This document shows positions 10,555 to 19,294 of a stretch of DNA of 34,718 bases, piece by piece (the first letter of the stretch is position 1; each line of letters begins with the position of its first letter). The translations under genes and the position numbers were made by a program. The notes under the pieces are model-generated. The model saw only the letters and a program-made list of their open reading frames with translations. It did no database searches and was not told the origin of the DNA. The DNA is from Anaerophaga thermohalophila str. Valhall (GTDB lineage: Bacteria > Bacteroidota > Bacteroidia > Bacteroidales > Marinilabiliaceae). The stretch is from the NCBI RefSeq assembly GCF_000250735.1, contig NZ_AHZV01000299.1, positions 1 through 34,718 on the forward strand, written 5' to 3'.

Positions 10555-12759
10555 TTATTTAACGTTGATAATGCCTATTTCTCCAGCCGAAATCCAGTCT
10601 TCCTGATAGGCTCCTTCGTGACTCACCATTTTGAAATATCTGGCCTTAAGGGTGTCTTGAAAAGCTACTGTTTGTCGAATCGGATTATTGGCAATATTGC
10701 TGAATTCACCGTGATCGATAATTTTCTTCCATTTCTTACCGTTTTTACTTATAAAGAAGGAATATTTGTAGATGGTTCCACTTTTATTTTCTCCGGCTCT
10801 CGGTGTATAGTAGAACCCTTTAAGTTTAATTTTTTCTCCCATATCTACAGTGATGTGGTGAGGATGTGATGCTACGTTATCTCCCCATTCTGTATGCCAC
10901 ATGGTTTCATCGTTGCCATCAATGGCATTGTCTGCAGGATAATTGTCATGTTCATCACTTTTATCGACAACCGACCAATTTGATTTATTCATGTAAAACT
11001 CGCGGGTAACGACGCTGCTTTGTTCTTCAAAGTCGTTGATAAAGGCGCGTGCTTTAACAGTTCCTCCGTCTTCCAGCATAAAAGGCTCTGAATATATTTT
11101 GGACGAAGGAGATGGGGTAGTCCCATCGAGTGTGTAGGTAATAACGGGGCCTTCTGTTTCTGTTTTAATGGTTATCTTACCTGTCTTATCTCTCAGAATA
11201 ACAGGGTCGGAAAGCATGTCGGGTGCCAGAAAAAGTCCGAAATTGGAAATAACAGCATTATCGCGGGCTTTTTCAATGACCAGACGGATGTTTGAAGCAG
11301 TGGTTTTTGGAATCCTTATTAATTTCTTGTAGCCAATGGTTGTTGAAGATGTTATGGTTTCCCATTGGTTATCGATTAATGCTTCAATTTTGAATTGTTC
11401 CACTCTCTGACCTTTGCTGATGTCTTCTTGCAAGAGAATAACATTAAAGGTTTTTGCCCCATTAAGATTAGCTTCAGCGGCAGCCGGGATGTCTTGTGTT
11501 TTCCAGGCTGCACCAAAAATATTGTCACCCGGAATCGTTTGCGATTGAATATCTGAAGAAAAATGAGCTCGCTGCATCAAATTGTGGTTAAATGTTTCAT
11601 CCAGATAGGTCTTCAGCTCTTTTAATCTGACTGAATCATTTTTATGAATCAATCCGCGTTTATCCGGAGGCACATTCAGGAGCAATACGGCATTCATGCC
11701 CACAGAGTTGAAGTAGATGTCTGTCATTTTAGCCAATGATTTCACCCGGTTGTCTTCTTCCTCATGATAGAACCATCCAGGCCGTATAGAGACGTCAACT
11801 TCTGCAGGGTACCAAAACAGATGATCTGCTTTTCTAATCAGATATCTGCTTCCAAGGTCTTCTGATTGGGCACTGATGCCCAGTTTTTTGTTGATGGCCG
11901 TCATTTCTTTTGTCCCCCCGGGGGCCAGAGCTGTAACGCTCCACTCTGTTTCTCGTCCATAACCGGTTTCTGTACCTACCCAGCGAACATCTTCACCCAT
12001 AATGGCAACCACCGCATTGGGTTGCAATTCTTCTATTTTGTTGTAATAAGCCTGCCAGTCGTAAACTTGTTTCTTGCCGTTCGGCCCTTCGCCGTTGGCG
12101 CCGTCAAACCATACTTCATCCACTTCACCATACCAGGTAAGCAGTTCGGTTAGTTGATCCAGAAAAAACTGGTTATAGACAGGTGAATTACCATAACATC
12201 CGGCATTACGATCCCAGGGAGAAAGATAAACACCGAATTTCATCCCAAATTCATCGCAGGCCTCCTTAACTTCTTTTACCACATCCCCTTTTCCGTTTTT
12301 CCACGGCGAAGAAGTAACTGAATGATCAGTTGTTTTTGTAGGCCAGAGACAAAAACCGTCATGATGTTTAGCGGTTAGAATGATCATTTTCATGCCTCCA
12401 TCCTTCAGGGTTTTCACCCATTGGCGAGCGTCCAGATTTGCGGGGTTAAACACTTCAGGAGATTCACTCCCGTCGCCCCATTCTCGCCCCGTAAAGGTGT
12501 TGATCCCGAAATGAATGAAAGCAGTCATTTCCAGCTTTTGCCAATTGAGTTGTTGTTGGGTGGGAACAACTCTGGCAGCTTTGTGAATTTTGCTTTCAAG
12601 AGTTTCTCCTTCTTCAAATTCTACACGTTTTACATACCTCTCTTGCGCCACAGAGTTAAGCAGGGGGATCATACGTGGATTTTCCATGTAGCTGTTTTGT
12701 GCCGTCAGGGAGACAGTGGTCAGCATTAAAAAGAGTGTGAAGATTGTGGTCTGTTTCAT
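10555..12759 (-). CDS. GH29 alpha-L-fucosidase with Ig-like and F5/8-type binding domains
   Basis: A 734-aa retaining fucosidase, resembling the GH29-B group that prefers alpha-1,3/1,4-linked fucose as in Lewis-type structures. The start at 12759 (MKQTTIFTLFLMLTTVSLTA) begins a clean signal peptide. A longer frame to 12870 exists but would add 37 residues encoded by a dispersed repeat, so it is rejected. Catalytic part about 60-390: FIHFGINTF, AKHHDGFCLW and VDEVWFDGANG, in which D219 is the expected nucleophile. Then a beta-sandwich (about 400-515), a chitobiase-type Ig-like domain (about 525-590, ITYTLDGTTPS, the same kind as in the GH20 protein) and an F5/8 C (CBM32-like) domain (about 595-734). 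With GH95, the locus covers both 1,2- and 1,3/4-fucose. Subfamily is inferred from sequence style only. Confidence 0.92.
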   Translation of the reverse strand: MKQTTIFTLFLMLTTVSLTAQNSYMENPRMIPLLNSVAQERYVKRVEFEEGETLESKIHKAARVVPTQQQLNWQKLEMTAFIHFGINTFTGREWGDGSESPEVFNPANLDARQWVKTLKDGGMKMIILTAKHHDGFCLWPTKTTDHSVTSSPWKNGKGDVVKEVKEACDEFGMKFGVYLSPWDRNAGCYGNSPVYNQFFLDQLTELLTWYGEVDEVWFDGANGEGPNGKKQVYDWQAYYNKIEELQPNAVVAIMGEDVRWVGTETGYGRETEWSVTALAPGGTKEMTAINKKLGISAQSEDLGSRYLIRKADHLFWYPAEVDVSIRPGWFYHEEEDNRVKSLAKMTDIYFNSVGMNAVLLLNVPPDKRGLIHKNDSVRLKELKTYLDETFNHNLMQRAHFSSDIQSQTIPGDNIFGAAWKTQDIPAAAEANLNGAKTFNVILLQEDISKGQRVEQFKIEALIDNQWETITSSTTIGYKKLIRIPKTTASNIRLVIEKARDNAVISNFGLFLAPDMLSDPVILRDKTGKITIKTETEGPVITYTLDGTTPSPSSKIYSEPFMLEDGGTVKARAFINDFEEQSSVVTREFYMNKSNWSVVDKSDEHDNYPADNAIDGNDETMWHTEWGDNVASHPHHITVDMGEKIKLKGFYYTPRAGENKSGTIYKYSFFISKNGKKWKKIIDHGEFSNIANNPIRQTVAFQDTLKARYFKMVSHEGAYQEDWISAGEIGIINVK

Positions 12760-12815
12760 CCGTATAAGATTTATTTTAAGATCGGATGGAACTCGCATGT
12801 AAGAACTTATACATA
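12757..12815 (+). repeat. Dispersed CATCCG hairpin repeat at the GH29 start
   Basis: CATCCGTATAA ... GATCGGATGGAACTCGC ... TTATACAT matches, on the opposite strand, the unit at 1441-1495. CATCCG and CGGATG are conserved in both while the A/T-rich centre varies. It overlaps the GH29 start codon and 5' leader, so it could affect expression of that gene. Confidence 0.55.
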
Positions 12816-12825
12816 TTCTTGTTGT

Positions 12826-12852
12826 GGGAAACCTTACCATGCTCGTTTCATT
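12826..12852 (-). repeat. GAAACGAGCATG repeat unit, isolated copy
   Basis: GGGAAACCTTACCATGCTCG then TTTCATT is a single diverged copy of the unit seen twice at each of 14741-14822 and 34624-34718. It lies between the CBM9-like gene and GH29. Confidence 0.5.
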
Positions 12853-12897
12853 AGTGTTTGTGATTCGCAAGACACGTAATATTTTCCCGGAACAGAA

Positions 12898-13557
12898 CTA
12901 AACCCCCTGCCCCAGCTCTATTTGACCGAAATAATCCGGTCGGTGAAAATCCGGTTTTTCTATTTCAATCGGGTTCCACGAAACAAAATTTGGTTCGGGT
13001 GTTTTGTCACCACATTTATAGAAATTGCCAGTCATTCTCATTCCCGGCATGAATTTTAAGCCGGAATGAGCAACGAATGTTGAAGCCGGAATGATCAGAG
13101 TAAGCTGATAATCAAAGTCACCGCTTAGTGGTTCAATGGTTTTCTGTCCAAGGGTAGATTGTTTTACAACAGCATTGATGATTTCCGCAGAGAGGCGTGT
13201 TCTGCTTTTTCTGTTTCTTCCCCATCCAATGAGTTGTGTGCCTATACAATTGGTCTCGATATTGTAATAACCTTTATCGTCGAAAGCACAAAAGAATTCA
13301 CAGCAACTGTCTTCCCATACATTCCCGTTTGGTTCGGTTTCCATGGCTCTGATATGGTTTTCTCTGACATGAAATTTCAGGAAAAGATTTTCTTCGTTGT
13401 AAGCCATAGCAAAAGAAACTTCAGGTTGATAGGGATATTCTTTCCAGTTGATCTTGTCAATGCTGCCTTTGACGCCTTTTTCATCGAGAATATCGCTTAT
13501 CGAGGAAGAATCAATATCTTGTGTGCCAATCTTTGGCACAATTAGTTGTTTTGTCAT
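12898..13557 (-). CDS. CBM9-like carbohydrate-binding protein
   Basis: A 219-aa protein resembling the family 9 carbohydrate-binding (DOMON-like beta-sandwich) proteins found next to glycosidases in Bacteroidota. Landmarks are VSFAMAYNEENLFLKFHVRE (about 45-65), the VWEDSCCEFFCAFDDKGYYNIETN stretch (about 80-103, residues E-D-S then E-F) and SWNPIEIEKPDFHRPDYFGQIEL near the end. The start at 13557 (MTKQLIVPKIG) leaves 13 bp after the kinase stop; an ATG at 13587 would overlap the kinase and is less likely. No signal peptide is evident, so it would be cytoplasmic or exported in another way. It sits second in the run, between the sugar kinase and GH29. A direct catalytic role is not supported; a sugar-binding role is inference. 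Confidence 0.75.
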   Translation of the reverse strand: MTKQLIVPKIGTQDIDSSSISDILDEKGVKGSIDKINWKEYPYQPEVSFAMAYNEENLFLKFHVRENHIRAMETEPNGNVWEDSCCEFFCAFDDKGYYNIETNCIGTQLIGWGRNRKSRTRLSAEIINAVVKQSTLGQKTIEPLSGDFDYQLTLIIPASTFVAHSGLKFMPGMRMTGNFYKCGDKTPEPNFVSWNPIEIEKPDFHRPDYFGQIELGQGV

Positions 13558-13570
13558 ACGTATTTGTTCT

Positions 13571-14656
13571 TTATTGTTTTTCAACAATTTGCTGCATGTT
13601 TGCCCAGTTTTCTTCCATGCTTTTGAGTAATTTTATCTGAGCCCTGGCTCTAATTAGGTTGTGATCCGGACTTTCCGTCTTGTAATATTTGTCGCCATCA
13701 ATATAATCATCCAAAAACCGGACAGCTTGTTCGTATGTTAAAAGTTTGGCGCCAAAAGCTAGAGTGTCCTTTTCGACCGGCGTAAGAATTTCTTTTGTTT
13801 CCTGGAGAAATCCTTTGATAAACCCTTCATAGAGGTCCATGTTGATACTCACATTGTCGAGGTTAGGATCGTCCTCTTTACCAGTGTTGGCTCCGTTTCG
13901 TATGGCATCTCCGATGTCGTAGCAAACGTAACCGGGCATAACCGTATCAAGGTCAATCACACAAAGAACCTCATCATTTTCGTCGAGCAGAACATTGTTG
14001 AATTTTGTATCCTGATGAACAATGCGCTCGGGAATTTTGCCTTCGCGCCCCATCTGTACCACTTTTTTATATTCCTCGGAGCGTTCCATCAAAAAATCCA
14101 CTTCTTCTCCCACTTCTTTTAGTCGTCCAACAGGATCTTCATTTACTCGTTTTTTGAAGTTGTTGATGCGCATTTCAGTGTCATGAAATCCCGGTATGAC
14201 CGGATAAAGGGGGTCTCCTGGCAGATCGGAAACCAATTTCTGAAATTGTCCGAAAGCACGTCCTCCTGCTTCTGCCTGTTTCCTGTTGGTCAGTTGGTCG
14301 TACGAACGGGCGTCTTCTATAAATAGAAACATGCGCCAGTAGTTGCCTTCTTCATCTTTAAAGTAGCCTTTTCCGTCTATTGTGTCAATGGGGGTCAGAA
14401 CACGTCTGTCAATATCTTCAACGTTTTGTTCTTCGAGCTTCTTTCTGATGTGAGAGGTAACTCGTTTAATGTTACGTGTCAGTTCGGGAACATTTTGAAA
14501 AATATGGTGATTGATAATTTGAAGGAGATAGTTTGGGGCATCTTCCTCTTGTGTTTTCACTTTATAGGTAGTGTTGATCAATCCGGTGCCGAATGGTTTA
14601 ACAGATTGAACGGAACCTTTGAGTGAGAATTGATTGGTAATTTGTTCTGGTGTCAT
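13571..14656 (-). CDS. APH-fold sugar kinase, N-acetylhexosamine 1-kinase-like
   Basis: A 361-aa phosphotransferase of the aminoglycoside/choline kinase fold. The substrate-side loop PFGTGLINTTYKV (about 21-33) and the catalytic VHQDTKFNNVLLD (H214, D216, N220) with the metal-binding VIDLDTVMPG (D235, D237) are complete. These motifs resemble bifidobacterial NahK, which phosphorylates GlcNAc or GalNAc at C1 in the lacto-N-biose/galacto-N-biose pathway. As the first gene of a run ending in a beta-hexosaminidase, phosphorylation of released HexNAc is the natural inference. The phosphorylase and uridylyltransferase that accompany NahK in bifidobacteria are not in this window, so another sugar 1-kinase function stays possible. 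No signal peptide: cytoplasmic. Confidence 0.82.
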   Translation of the reverse strand: MTPEQITNQFSLKGSVQSVKPFGTGLINTTYKVKTQEEDAPNYLLQIINHHIFQNVPELTRNIKRVTSHIRKKLEEQNVEDIDRRVLTPIDTIDGKGYFKDEEGNYWRMFLFIEDARSYDQLTNRKQAEAGGRAFGQFQKLVSDLPGDPLYPVIPGFHDTEMRINNFKKRVNEDPVGRLKEVGEEVDFLMERSEEYKKVVQMGREGKIPERIVHQDTKFNNVLLDENDEVLCVIDLDTVMPGYVCYDIGDAIRNGANTGKEDDPNLDNVSINMDLYEGFIKGFLQETKEILTPVEKDTLAFGAKLLTYEQAVRFLDDYIDGDKYYKTESPDHNLIRARAQIKLLKSMEENWANMQQIVEKQ

Positions 14657-14740
14657 AAAATATTTCCTTTTGGTGATTTTTAGTATAAGTCATTGGAATA
14701 ATGGAATTTACATGCAAGGAGTCAAATATTTCTTTATTGA

Positions 14741-14822
14741 GGCAAGCCCTGTCATACTCGTTTCATTTTAAATCTTATATCTAAAAATCTATTATGGTAA
14801 TTCTTCCCAGGCTCGTTTCTTT
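14741..14822 (-). repeat. Dispersed repeat: two GAAACGAGC units around a TAGATTTTTAGATATAAGAT core
   Basis: Read on the minus strand the order is GAAACGAGCCTGGGAAGAAT, TACCATAATAGATTTTTAG, ATATAAGATTTAAAATG, AAACGAGTATGACAGGGC. The same layout, in the opposite orientation, ends the window (34624-34718). It lies in the 491-bp space between the kinase gene and metK, whose other half carries the metK promoter and riboswitch. Confidence 0.75.
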
Positions 14823-14950
14823 CACAAAAACTTTGTGGATAGAATTGTAAATATAGGACAAATGATTGAAAACAGGGGCAGACAAAAGGAGGATTTCCTG
14901 TTATCTACGGATAGATTGTATTTGTCTTGCTGAAATAATTTCATCGTTTT

Positions 14951-14981
14951 TTTGAATAATTCTAAATAACCACTATCTTTG
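14951..14981 (+). promoter_or_regulatory. Bacteroidota-type promoter for metK
   Basis: TTTG (14951-14954), a 19-bp spacer and TATCTTTG (14974-14981) match the -33/-7 consensus TTTG and TAnnTTTG. Transcription would begin near 14988, just ahead of the riboswitch-like structure, which supports both calls. Confidence 0.75.
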
Positions 14982-14990
14982 CAATGCAAA

Positions 14991-15051
14991 AGTGGATGGA
15001 TTTGGCTGCTTGCAACCACTATAAAACAATGCTAAAATGCGATTTTTAGCC
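14991..15051 (+). promoter_or_regulatory. SAM-II-like riboswitch in the metK leader
   Basis: AGTGG (14991-14995) pairs with CCACT (15016-15020) as stem P1. The loop has GATTT and CTTGCAA, and the 3' part has TAAAACAATGCTAAAA. In my recollection these are the conserved blocks of SAM-II (SAM-alpha): GAUUU, CUUGCA, UAAA and GCUAAAA in this order and spacing. The loop bases GGCTG (15004-15008) can pair with TAGCC (15047-15051) as the pseudoknot, a few bases farther out than usual. In this variant GCTAAAA (15031-15037) can alternatively pair with TTTTTAGC (15043-15050). A SAM sensor before SAM synthetase is functionally apt. The aptamer ends about 97 nt before the start codon, so how it would control expression is unclear. 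Confidence 0.7.
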
Positions 15052-15090
15052 TGCCAATTGTTTTCCATCCGTTGTTTTTATTGTATAATC

Positions 15091-15098
15091 TAAATTTG
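15091..15098 (+). promoter_or_regulatory. Second -7-like element before metK
   Basis: TAAATTTG fits TAnnTTTG and lies 50 bp before the metK ATG, downstream of the riboswitch. A TTG lies 16 bp upstream, closer than the usual spacing. If used, it would give a transcript without the SAM sensor. Confidence 0.35.
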
Positions 15099-15147
15099 CC
15101 CGGCATTAATAAATGGCATGGGTAATTGCAGTAATTCTTGAGTTATT

Positions 15148-16398
15148 ATGGGATATCTGTTTACTTCAGAATCTGTGTCGGAGGGCCATCCCGATAAGGT
15201 TGCCGACCAGATATCGGATGCGGTATTGGATGAGTTGCTCCGTCAGGATCCGAATTCAAAAGTTGCCTGTGAAACATTGGTCACCACCGGATTGGTAGTT
15301 GTAAGCGGGGAGATACGCACCAATGGCTATGTTCCGGTGCAACAGGTGGCACGCGATACCATTGAAAGAATTGGCTATACGAAAGCCGATTATATGTTTG
15401 ACTCGGGGTCGTGTGGTGTTATTTCTGCCCTTCACGAGCAGAGTGATGATATTAATCGCGGTGTTGAAAGGGATGGAGAGGATAAGCAGGGCGCCGGTGA
15501 TCAGGGAATGATGTTCGGTTATGCCTGTCGCGACACAGAGAATTTCATGCCGCTGCCGTTGTATCTTTCTCATTATCTTCTTCAGGAACTGGCGGAGATC
15601 CGTCGCGAAGGTAAAGAGATGACTTATTTACGGCCCGACTCTAAATCGCAGGTCACCATTGAGTACGATGACGACAACACGCCCATTCATGTTAATACTA
15701 TTGTTATATCTACCCAGCACGATCCATTCGATCCCAATGACGATGCAATGCAGAAGGTGATTCTGAATGATGTGGAAAACATTTTGATTCCAAGGATCAA
15801 AGCAAAACTAAAACCTGAGCTTCAAAGACTTTTCAGGGGATACAAACTGCATGTAAATCCAACCGGTCGTTTTGTTATAGGAGGGCCACACGGCGATACA
15901 GGACTGACCGGCCGCAAAATTATTGTGGATACCTATGGTGGTAAGGGTGCTCACGGTGGAGGCGCCTTTTCGGGCAAGGATTGTTCAAAGGTAGACCGTT
16001 CTGCAGCCTATGCAACTCGTCATATTGCCAAAAACATGGTGGCGGCAGGTGTTGCCGATGAAGTGCTTGTGCAGGTTGCTTACGCCATTGGTGTGGCAGA
16101 GCCGGTAGGATTGTATGTAAATACTTACGGTACCTCAAGGGTTAATATGAGCGACGGGAAAATAGCCGAAAAGATCAGCGAGATATTCGACCTTCGCCCG
16201 GGAAAGATCATTAAGCGCCTGGGACTTAAAAACCCTATTTTTACGCCGACTGCGGCTTACGGGCACATGGGACGAGATCCATACACGGCAAAGGTTAAAT
16301 TCCTGGAAGATGGCAAGGAAGTGGAACGTGATGTTGAATTTTTTACCTGGGAAAAACTTGACTATGTAGATCAGATAAAAAATGCATTTGGATTATAG
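15148..16398 (+). CDS. metK: S-adenosylmethionine synthetase
   Basis: A 416-aa methionine adenosyltransferase making SAM from methionine and ATP in the cytoplasm. Family landmarks are all present: [20 protein letters not shown] at the N-terminus (His of the ATP site), the [12 protein letters not shown] signature (about residues 115-126), [13 protein letters not shown], and the phosphate-binding [19 protein letters not shown] loop. Length fits the family. The start at 15148 places the conserved FTSESV block at residues 5-10, as expected. It stands alone between two terminator or repeat regions and looks monocistronic, with a SAM-II-like leader offering feedback control by its product. Confidence 0.98.
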   Translation: MGYLFTSESVSEGHPDKVADQISDAVLDELLRQDPNSKVACETLVTTGLVVVSGEIRTNGYVPVQQVARDTIERIGYTKADYMFDSGSCGVISALHEQSDDINRGVERDGEDKQGAGDQGMMFGYACRDTENFMPLPLYLSHYLLQELAEIRREGKEMTYLRPDSKSQVTIEYDDDNTPIHVNTIVISTQHDPFDPNDDAMQKVILNDVENILIPRIKAKLKPELQRLFRGYKLHVNPTGRFVIGGPHGDTGLTGRKIIVDTYGGKGAHGGGAFSGKDCSKVDRSAAYATRHIAKNMVAAGVADEVLVQVAYAIGVAEPVGLYVNTYGTSRVNMSDGKIAEKISEIFDLRPGKIIKRLGLKNPIFTPTAAYGHMGRDPYTAKVKFLEDGKEVERDVEFFTWEKLDYVDQIKNAFGL

Positions 16399-16434
16399 GA
16401 TAATCCTTGTTCGTTAGTCAACTCATTTATGAAT

Positions 16435-16480
16435 CAGGCTGAGTAATCTGTTATTTTATGGTTCTCAGCCTGTTTTATTT
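16435..16480 (+). terminator. Rho-independent terminator of metK
   Basis: CAGGCTGAG (16435-16443) and CTCAGCCTG (16464-16472) form a perfect 9-bp stem followed by TTTTATTTGTTTTT. It begins 37 bp after the metK stop. Confidence 0.9.
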
Positions 16481-16535
16481 GTTTTTGGGCATGCCGCAAA
16501 GCTGAAAAATCATAGTTGGAAAAACAGTGGATACC

Positions 16536-16594
16536 GCCCCACGCTCTCTGCTCCATGCCTCATGTTCCACTCTTCTGCCTTCCAAACTTCTGCC
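16536..16594 (-). repeat. Purine-rich dispersed repeat (GCATGGGGC type), copy 2
   Basis: The minus strand reads GGCAGAAGTTTGGAAGGCAG, AAGAGTG, GAGGCATGGAGCAGAGAGCG, TGGGGC: the same word order as 1328-1380. It occupies the 300-bp gap between metK and the sugar transferase; nothing else recognisable is there. Confidence 0.6.
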
Positions 16595-16714
16595 TGAGGA
16601 TTACTTTTATCTACAAAACAATTCTTTTTATACACTCTTTTAGTCAGTCTGCCAAATTGTTATTGAAGTTCATGAACAGCCTTTGTATTTTGACCTTTAT
16701 TGAAATCCAAAGGC

Positions 16715-17830
16715 ATGCTTCATTTCTACCATCAGGCAACAGTTGCTTCTGAAACAACGATCACTCTTCCGCCAGGCATTGCAGAGGAGCAAAGAACCTT
16801 TCGGGTCAGGGATAGAATTGATGAATCGATTTATCGTTTTCTTGCCCGGTTTTGCAATGTGGAAGCCGAAGACTCGCTGGTGTTATCTACTTCTGATTCC
16901 TTCAATATTACCATCAGAGGCGGACAGCAATTCAGGAGCATTATTAATCTTCAACGACTGAATGAAGTGAGGAGACTTTGTGAATTCCTTGCCGATACAA
17001 ATCATAAACTGCGTGATGAGGGATTGTTCATTTGTTGCCTGGAAACCTCCAAACTGCGAAAACAAAGATTATTCCGGAAATATCCCCCGGGCATTCGAAA
17101 GCTGTACTATTTTTTTGATTACCTGATTAAGCGTGTGGCCCCGACAATCAGAGCCACCCGATGGTTTTACAAGCTATTAACCGGCGATCGAAACAAGGTG
17201 ATTTCTTTTTATGAGATGGTGGGACGGTTAATTTATTGCGGTTTTCAGATGGAGTATGATGAGGTGATTGACGGTAGTCACTACATGGTAGCACGAAAAG
17301 TTACCCGGCCCCCTGCCAGTCGGTTAAAAGAGCGCTACGGATTGCTTCTTTCTCTCAAAAGAGTTGGGAAAGAGGGGAGAATGATCCGTGTTTATAAATT
17401 CCGTACCATGGTCGCATTCAGCGAATACGTTCAGGAGCACATTTACAGGAAAAACAAACTGGGTGCTAAAGGGAAGTTCAGGGATGATAAACGTGTAACA
17501 ATTCTTGGCAGCATATTTCGTAAGCTTTGGATTGATGAGTTGCCCATGATCATAAATTTGCTGAAAGGAGAAATGAAACTGGTGGGAGTCCGGCCGCTTA
17601 GTCCCCAGTATCTTGCCCTTTATGATCCGGATGTAGTACGCCTGCGTCTTTCGGTAAAGCCGGGGCTTGTTCCCCCGTTTTATGCCGATTTGCCATCGAC
17701 ACTGGAAGAAATTCAAGCTTCCGAAATTCGCTATATTGAGCGCTATAAACAGGCACCCTTCCGGACGGATGTGATATATCTCTTCAGGGCTTTGTGGAAC
17801 ATTGTTGGTTGTGGTGCCAGGAGTAAATAA
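16715..17830 (+). CDS. Bacterial sugar transferase with N-terminal methyltransferase-like domain
   Basis: About 371 aa, starting at the ATG at 16715; a TTG at 16700 is an alternative. The C-terminal part (about 215-365) is the bacterial sugar transferase domain that moves a sugar-1-phosphate onto undecaprenyl phosphate: RVGKEGRMIRVYKFRTM, WIDELPMIINLLKGEMKLVGVRPLS and KPGLVPPFY are the family's main blocks. Two oddities: the hydrophobic segment normally before KxERVGxxG is absent and I see no transmembrane helix; and the first 200 residues (LRDEGLFICCLETSKLRKQRLF, VISFYEMVGRLIYCGFQMEYDEVIDG) resemble a degenerate SAM-methyltransferase fold. This arrangement occurs in a Bacteroidota subgroup. 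It heads the polysaccharide genes, 8 bp before the flippase, and is the probable initiating transferase. Sugar specificity unknown. Confidence 0.85.
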   Translation: MLHFYHQATVASETTITLPPGIAEEQRTFRVRDRIDESIYRFLARFCNVEAEDSLVLSTSDSFNITIRGGQQFRSIINLQRLNEVRRLCEFLADTNHKLRDEGLFICCLETSKLRKQRLFRKYPPGIRKLYYFFDYLIKRVAPTIRATRWFYKLLTGDRNKVISFYEMVGRLIYCGFQMEYDEVIDGSHYMVARKVTRPPASRLKERYGLLLSLKRVGKEGRMIRVYKFRTMVAFSEYVQEHIYRKNKLGAKGKFRDDKRVTILGSIFRKLWIDELPMIINLLKGEMKLVGVRPLSPQYLALYDPDVVRLRLSVKPGLVPPFYADLPSTLEEIQASEIRYIERYKQAPFRTDVIYLFRALWNIVGCGARSK

Positions 17831-17838
17831 TTATTTGG

Positions 17839-19294
17839 ATGGGAGAACGCAAAGCCTTCATCAAAGACACAGTTGTTTATGGACTTGGTAACGGGCTGAA
17901 GAAATTTATTGGACTGTTTCTTCTTCCCTTTTATACACGTGCCCTCAGCGTAGGTGAGTTTGGAATGCTTGAAACGCTTGGTACAACGGCCGCCCTGTTA
18001 GGCGGTTTTTTTTCGGCAGGGCTGGAATCATCCTGTGGGTTTTATTTTTTTAAAGCATCAGACGATCAAAAGGGAGATGTATTGTCGACAGCTTTTTTCT
18101 TTAAGGATTCTCTCATTTCTGCTGATTGTTCCGTTACTGTTCTTTCAGGATGTTTTTTCTCAACTTCTTTTTGGAAGCAAAGATTTTTCTTTTCTTGTGC
18201 TATTGCTGTTGATTTTGGTGCCTGTGAATCTGATGATGAGCGAACAGTCGCATTTGTTTCGGTATTTCCGGCAGCCATGGCGCTATAATTTAATAACGGT
18301 ACTGAAATCGTTTACCAATATCGGGTTGGGGATTTCCCTGGTGATAGTGTTGAAACAAGGGGTAGAAGGAGCCATGTGGGCACGTATCGGGAGTAGTTTT
18401 CTGGTGGTGGTTGTGGCTTTTGCCGGGTTTAATTTTCGGAAGTACAGTTTTCGTTTTTCCATGTATTGGGCCCGGCAATTGTTGAAATACGGATTTCCTC
18501 TTATATGGGTAGGGATAGCGACCTGGGTTTTCAACAGCAGCGATCGCTACTTTTTATTACATTATCGCGATTTGGATGAAGTAGGGCTGTATTCCATCGG
18601 TGCCATTTTTTCTCAGCCTGTACTTTTGGTCAATATGGCAGTTCAGATGAGTTTTGGTGTTTTGTTTTTTCAGTCATACTATGCCGAGGAGGATGCACTC
18701 AAACCTCGATCACGAAAGATGGCCATTGATCTGTACCTGGTTTATCTGGCCGGTGGCGTGCTGCTGGCAACCGTATTGTCGGTTTTTGCTGATATCCTGG
18801 TGCCATTCGTCACCACGACCGATTATTCCGAAGGAGCCAGGGTTGTGCCATTTCTTGTGTTTTCATATATTGCGGCACAATCGTTCCAAACCATGGGGCC
18901 GGGTATCTCCCTGTCAGAAAAGACCTGGCACTATACCTGGATAACCGGATTAACGGCTCTGCTTAATATCGGGCTCAACTTTCTGCTGGTACCGCTCCTG
19001 GGATTTTTGGGAGCCGGTGTTGCAACTCTTTTGTCGTTTGTGGTTTACTGGCAGGTAAAAGTTTGGGTGGCTGCCAGATATTTTCCCGTCGAATATCCTT
19101 TCCGGAGGATCAACTTGTTTTTCACCCTGGGTTTGTCATTGTCAGTCGTGGTGGCGTTATGCCCTGATTTTTTTGACCTTTGGCTGCGATCAGCCATTGT
19201 TCTTGTTGTAGCAGCTTCGGTTTTTTTGCTTAAATTGATGCAACCATCCATTCTTAAAAAGTTATGGTTAAGATTTAAAAAAGGTGTTGGATGA
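17839..19294 (+). pseudogene. Wzx-type polysaccharide flippase, split by a one-base frameshift
   Basis: Two overlapping frames make one flippase of about 484 aa, the usual Wzx/MATE-like length. The first frame (17839 on) gives KAFIKDTVVYGLGNGLKKFI ... FLLPFYTRALSVGEFGMLET, the family's N-terminus, and is collinear up to KGDVLSTAF; the second gives the remaining helices from SLRILSFLLIVPLLFF to the stop at 19294. Removing one T from the six at 18093-18098 restores a smooth protein. As written, translation ends in non-family sequence at 18288. The function would be moving lipid-linked repeat units across the inner membrane. An ATGA overlap links it to the Wzy-like gene. The shift may be a sequencing error, a true mutation, or slippage at the T-run; a T8 run at 18006-18013 is in frame. 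Confidence 0.88.

Noticed and set aside
12760-12870. Longer N-terminus for the GH29 fucosidase
   Set aside because: The extra 37 residues are encoded by a dispersed repeat and would bury a good signal peptide; the start at 12759 is better.
13558-13587. Upstream start for the CBM9-like protein
   Set aside because: It would overlap the end of the kinase gene and adds a charged leader without family resemblance.
16600-16714. Promoter for the sugar transferase
   Set aside because: TATTTTG near 16687 is one base short of TAnnTTTG and would leave almost no leader; not called.
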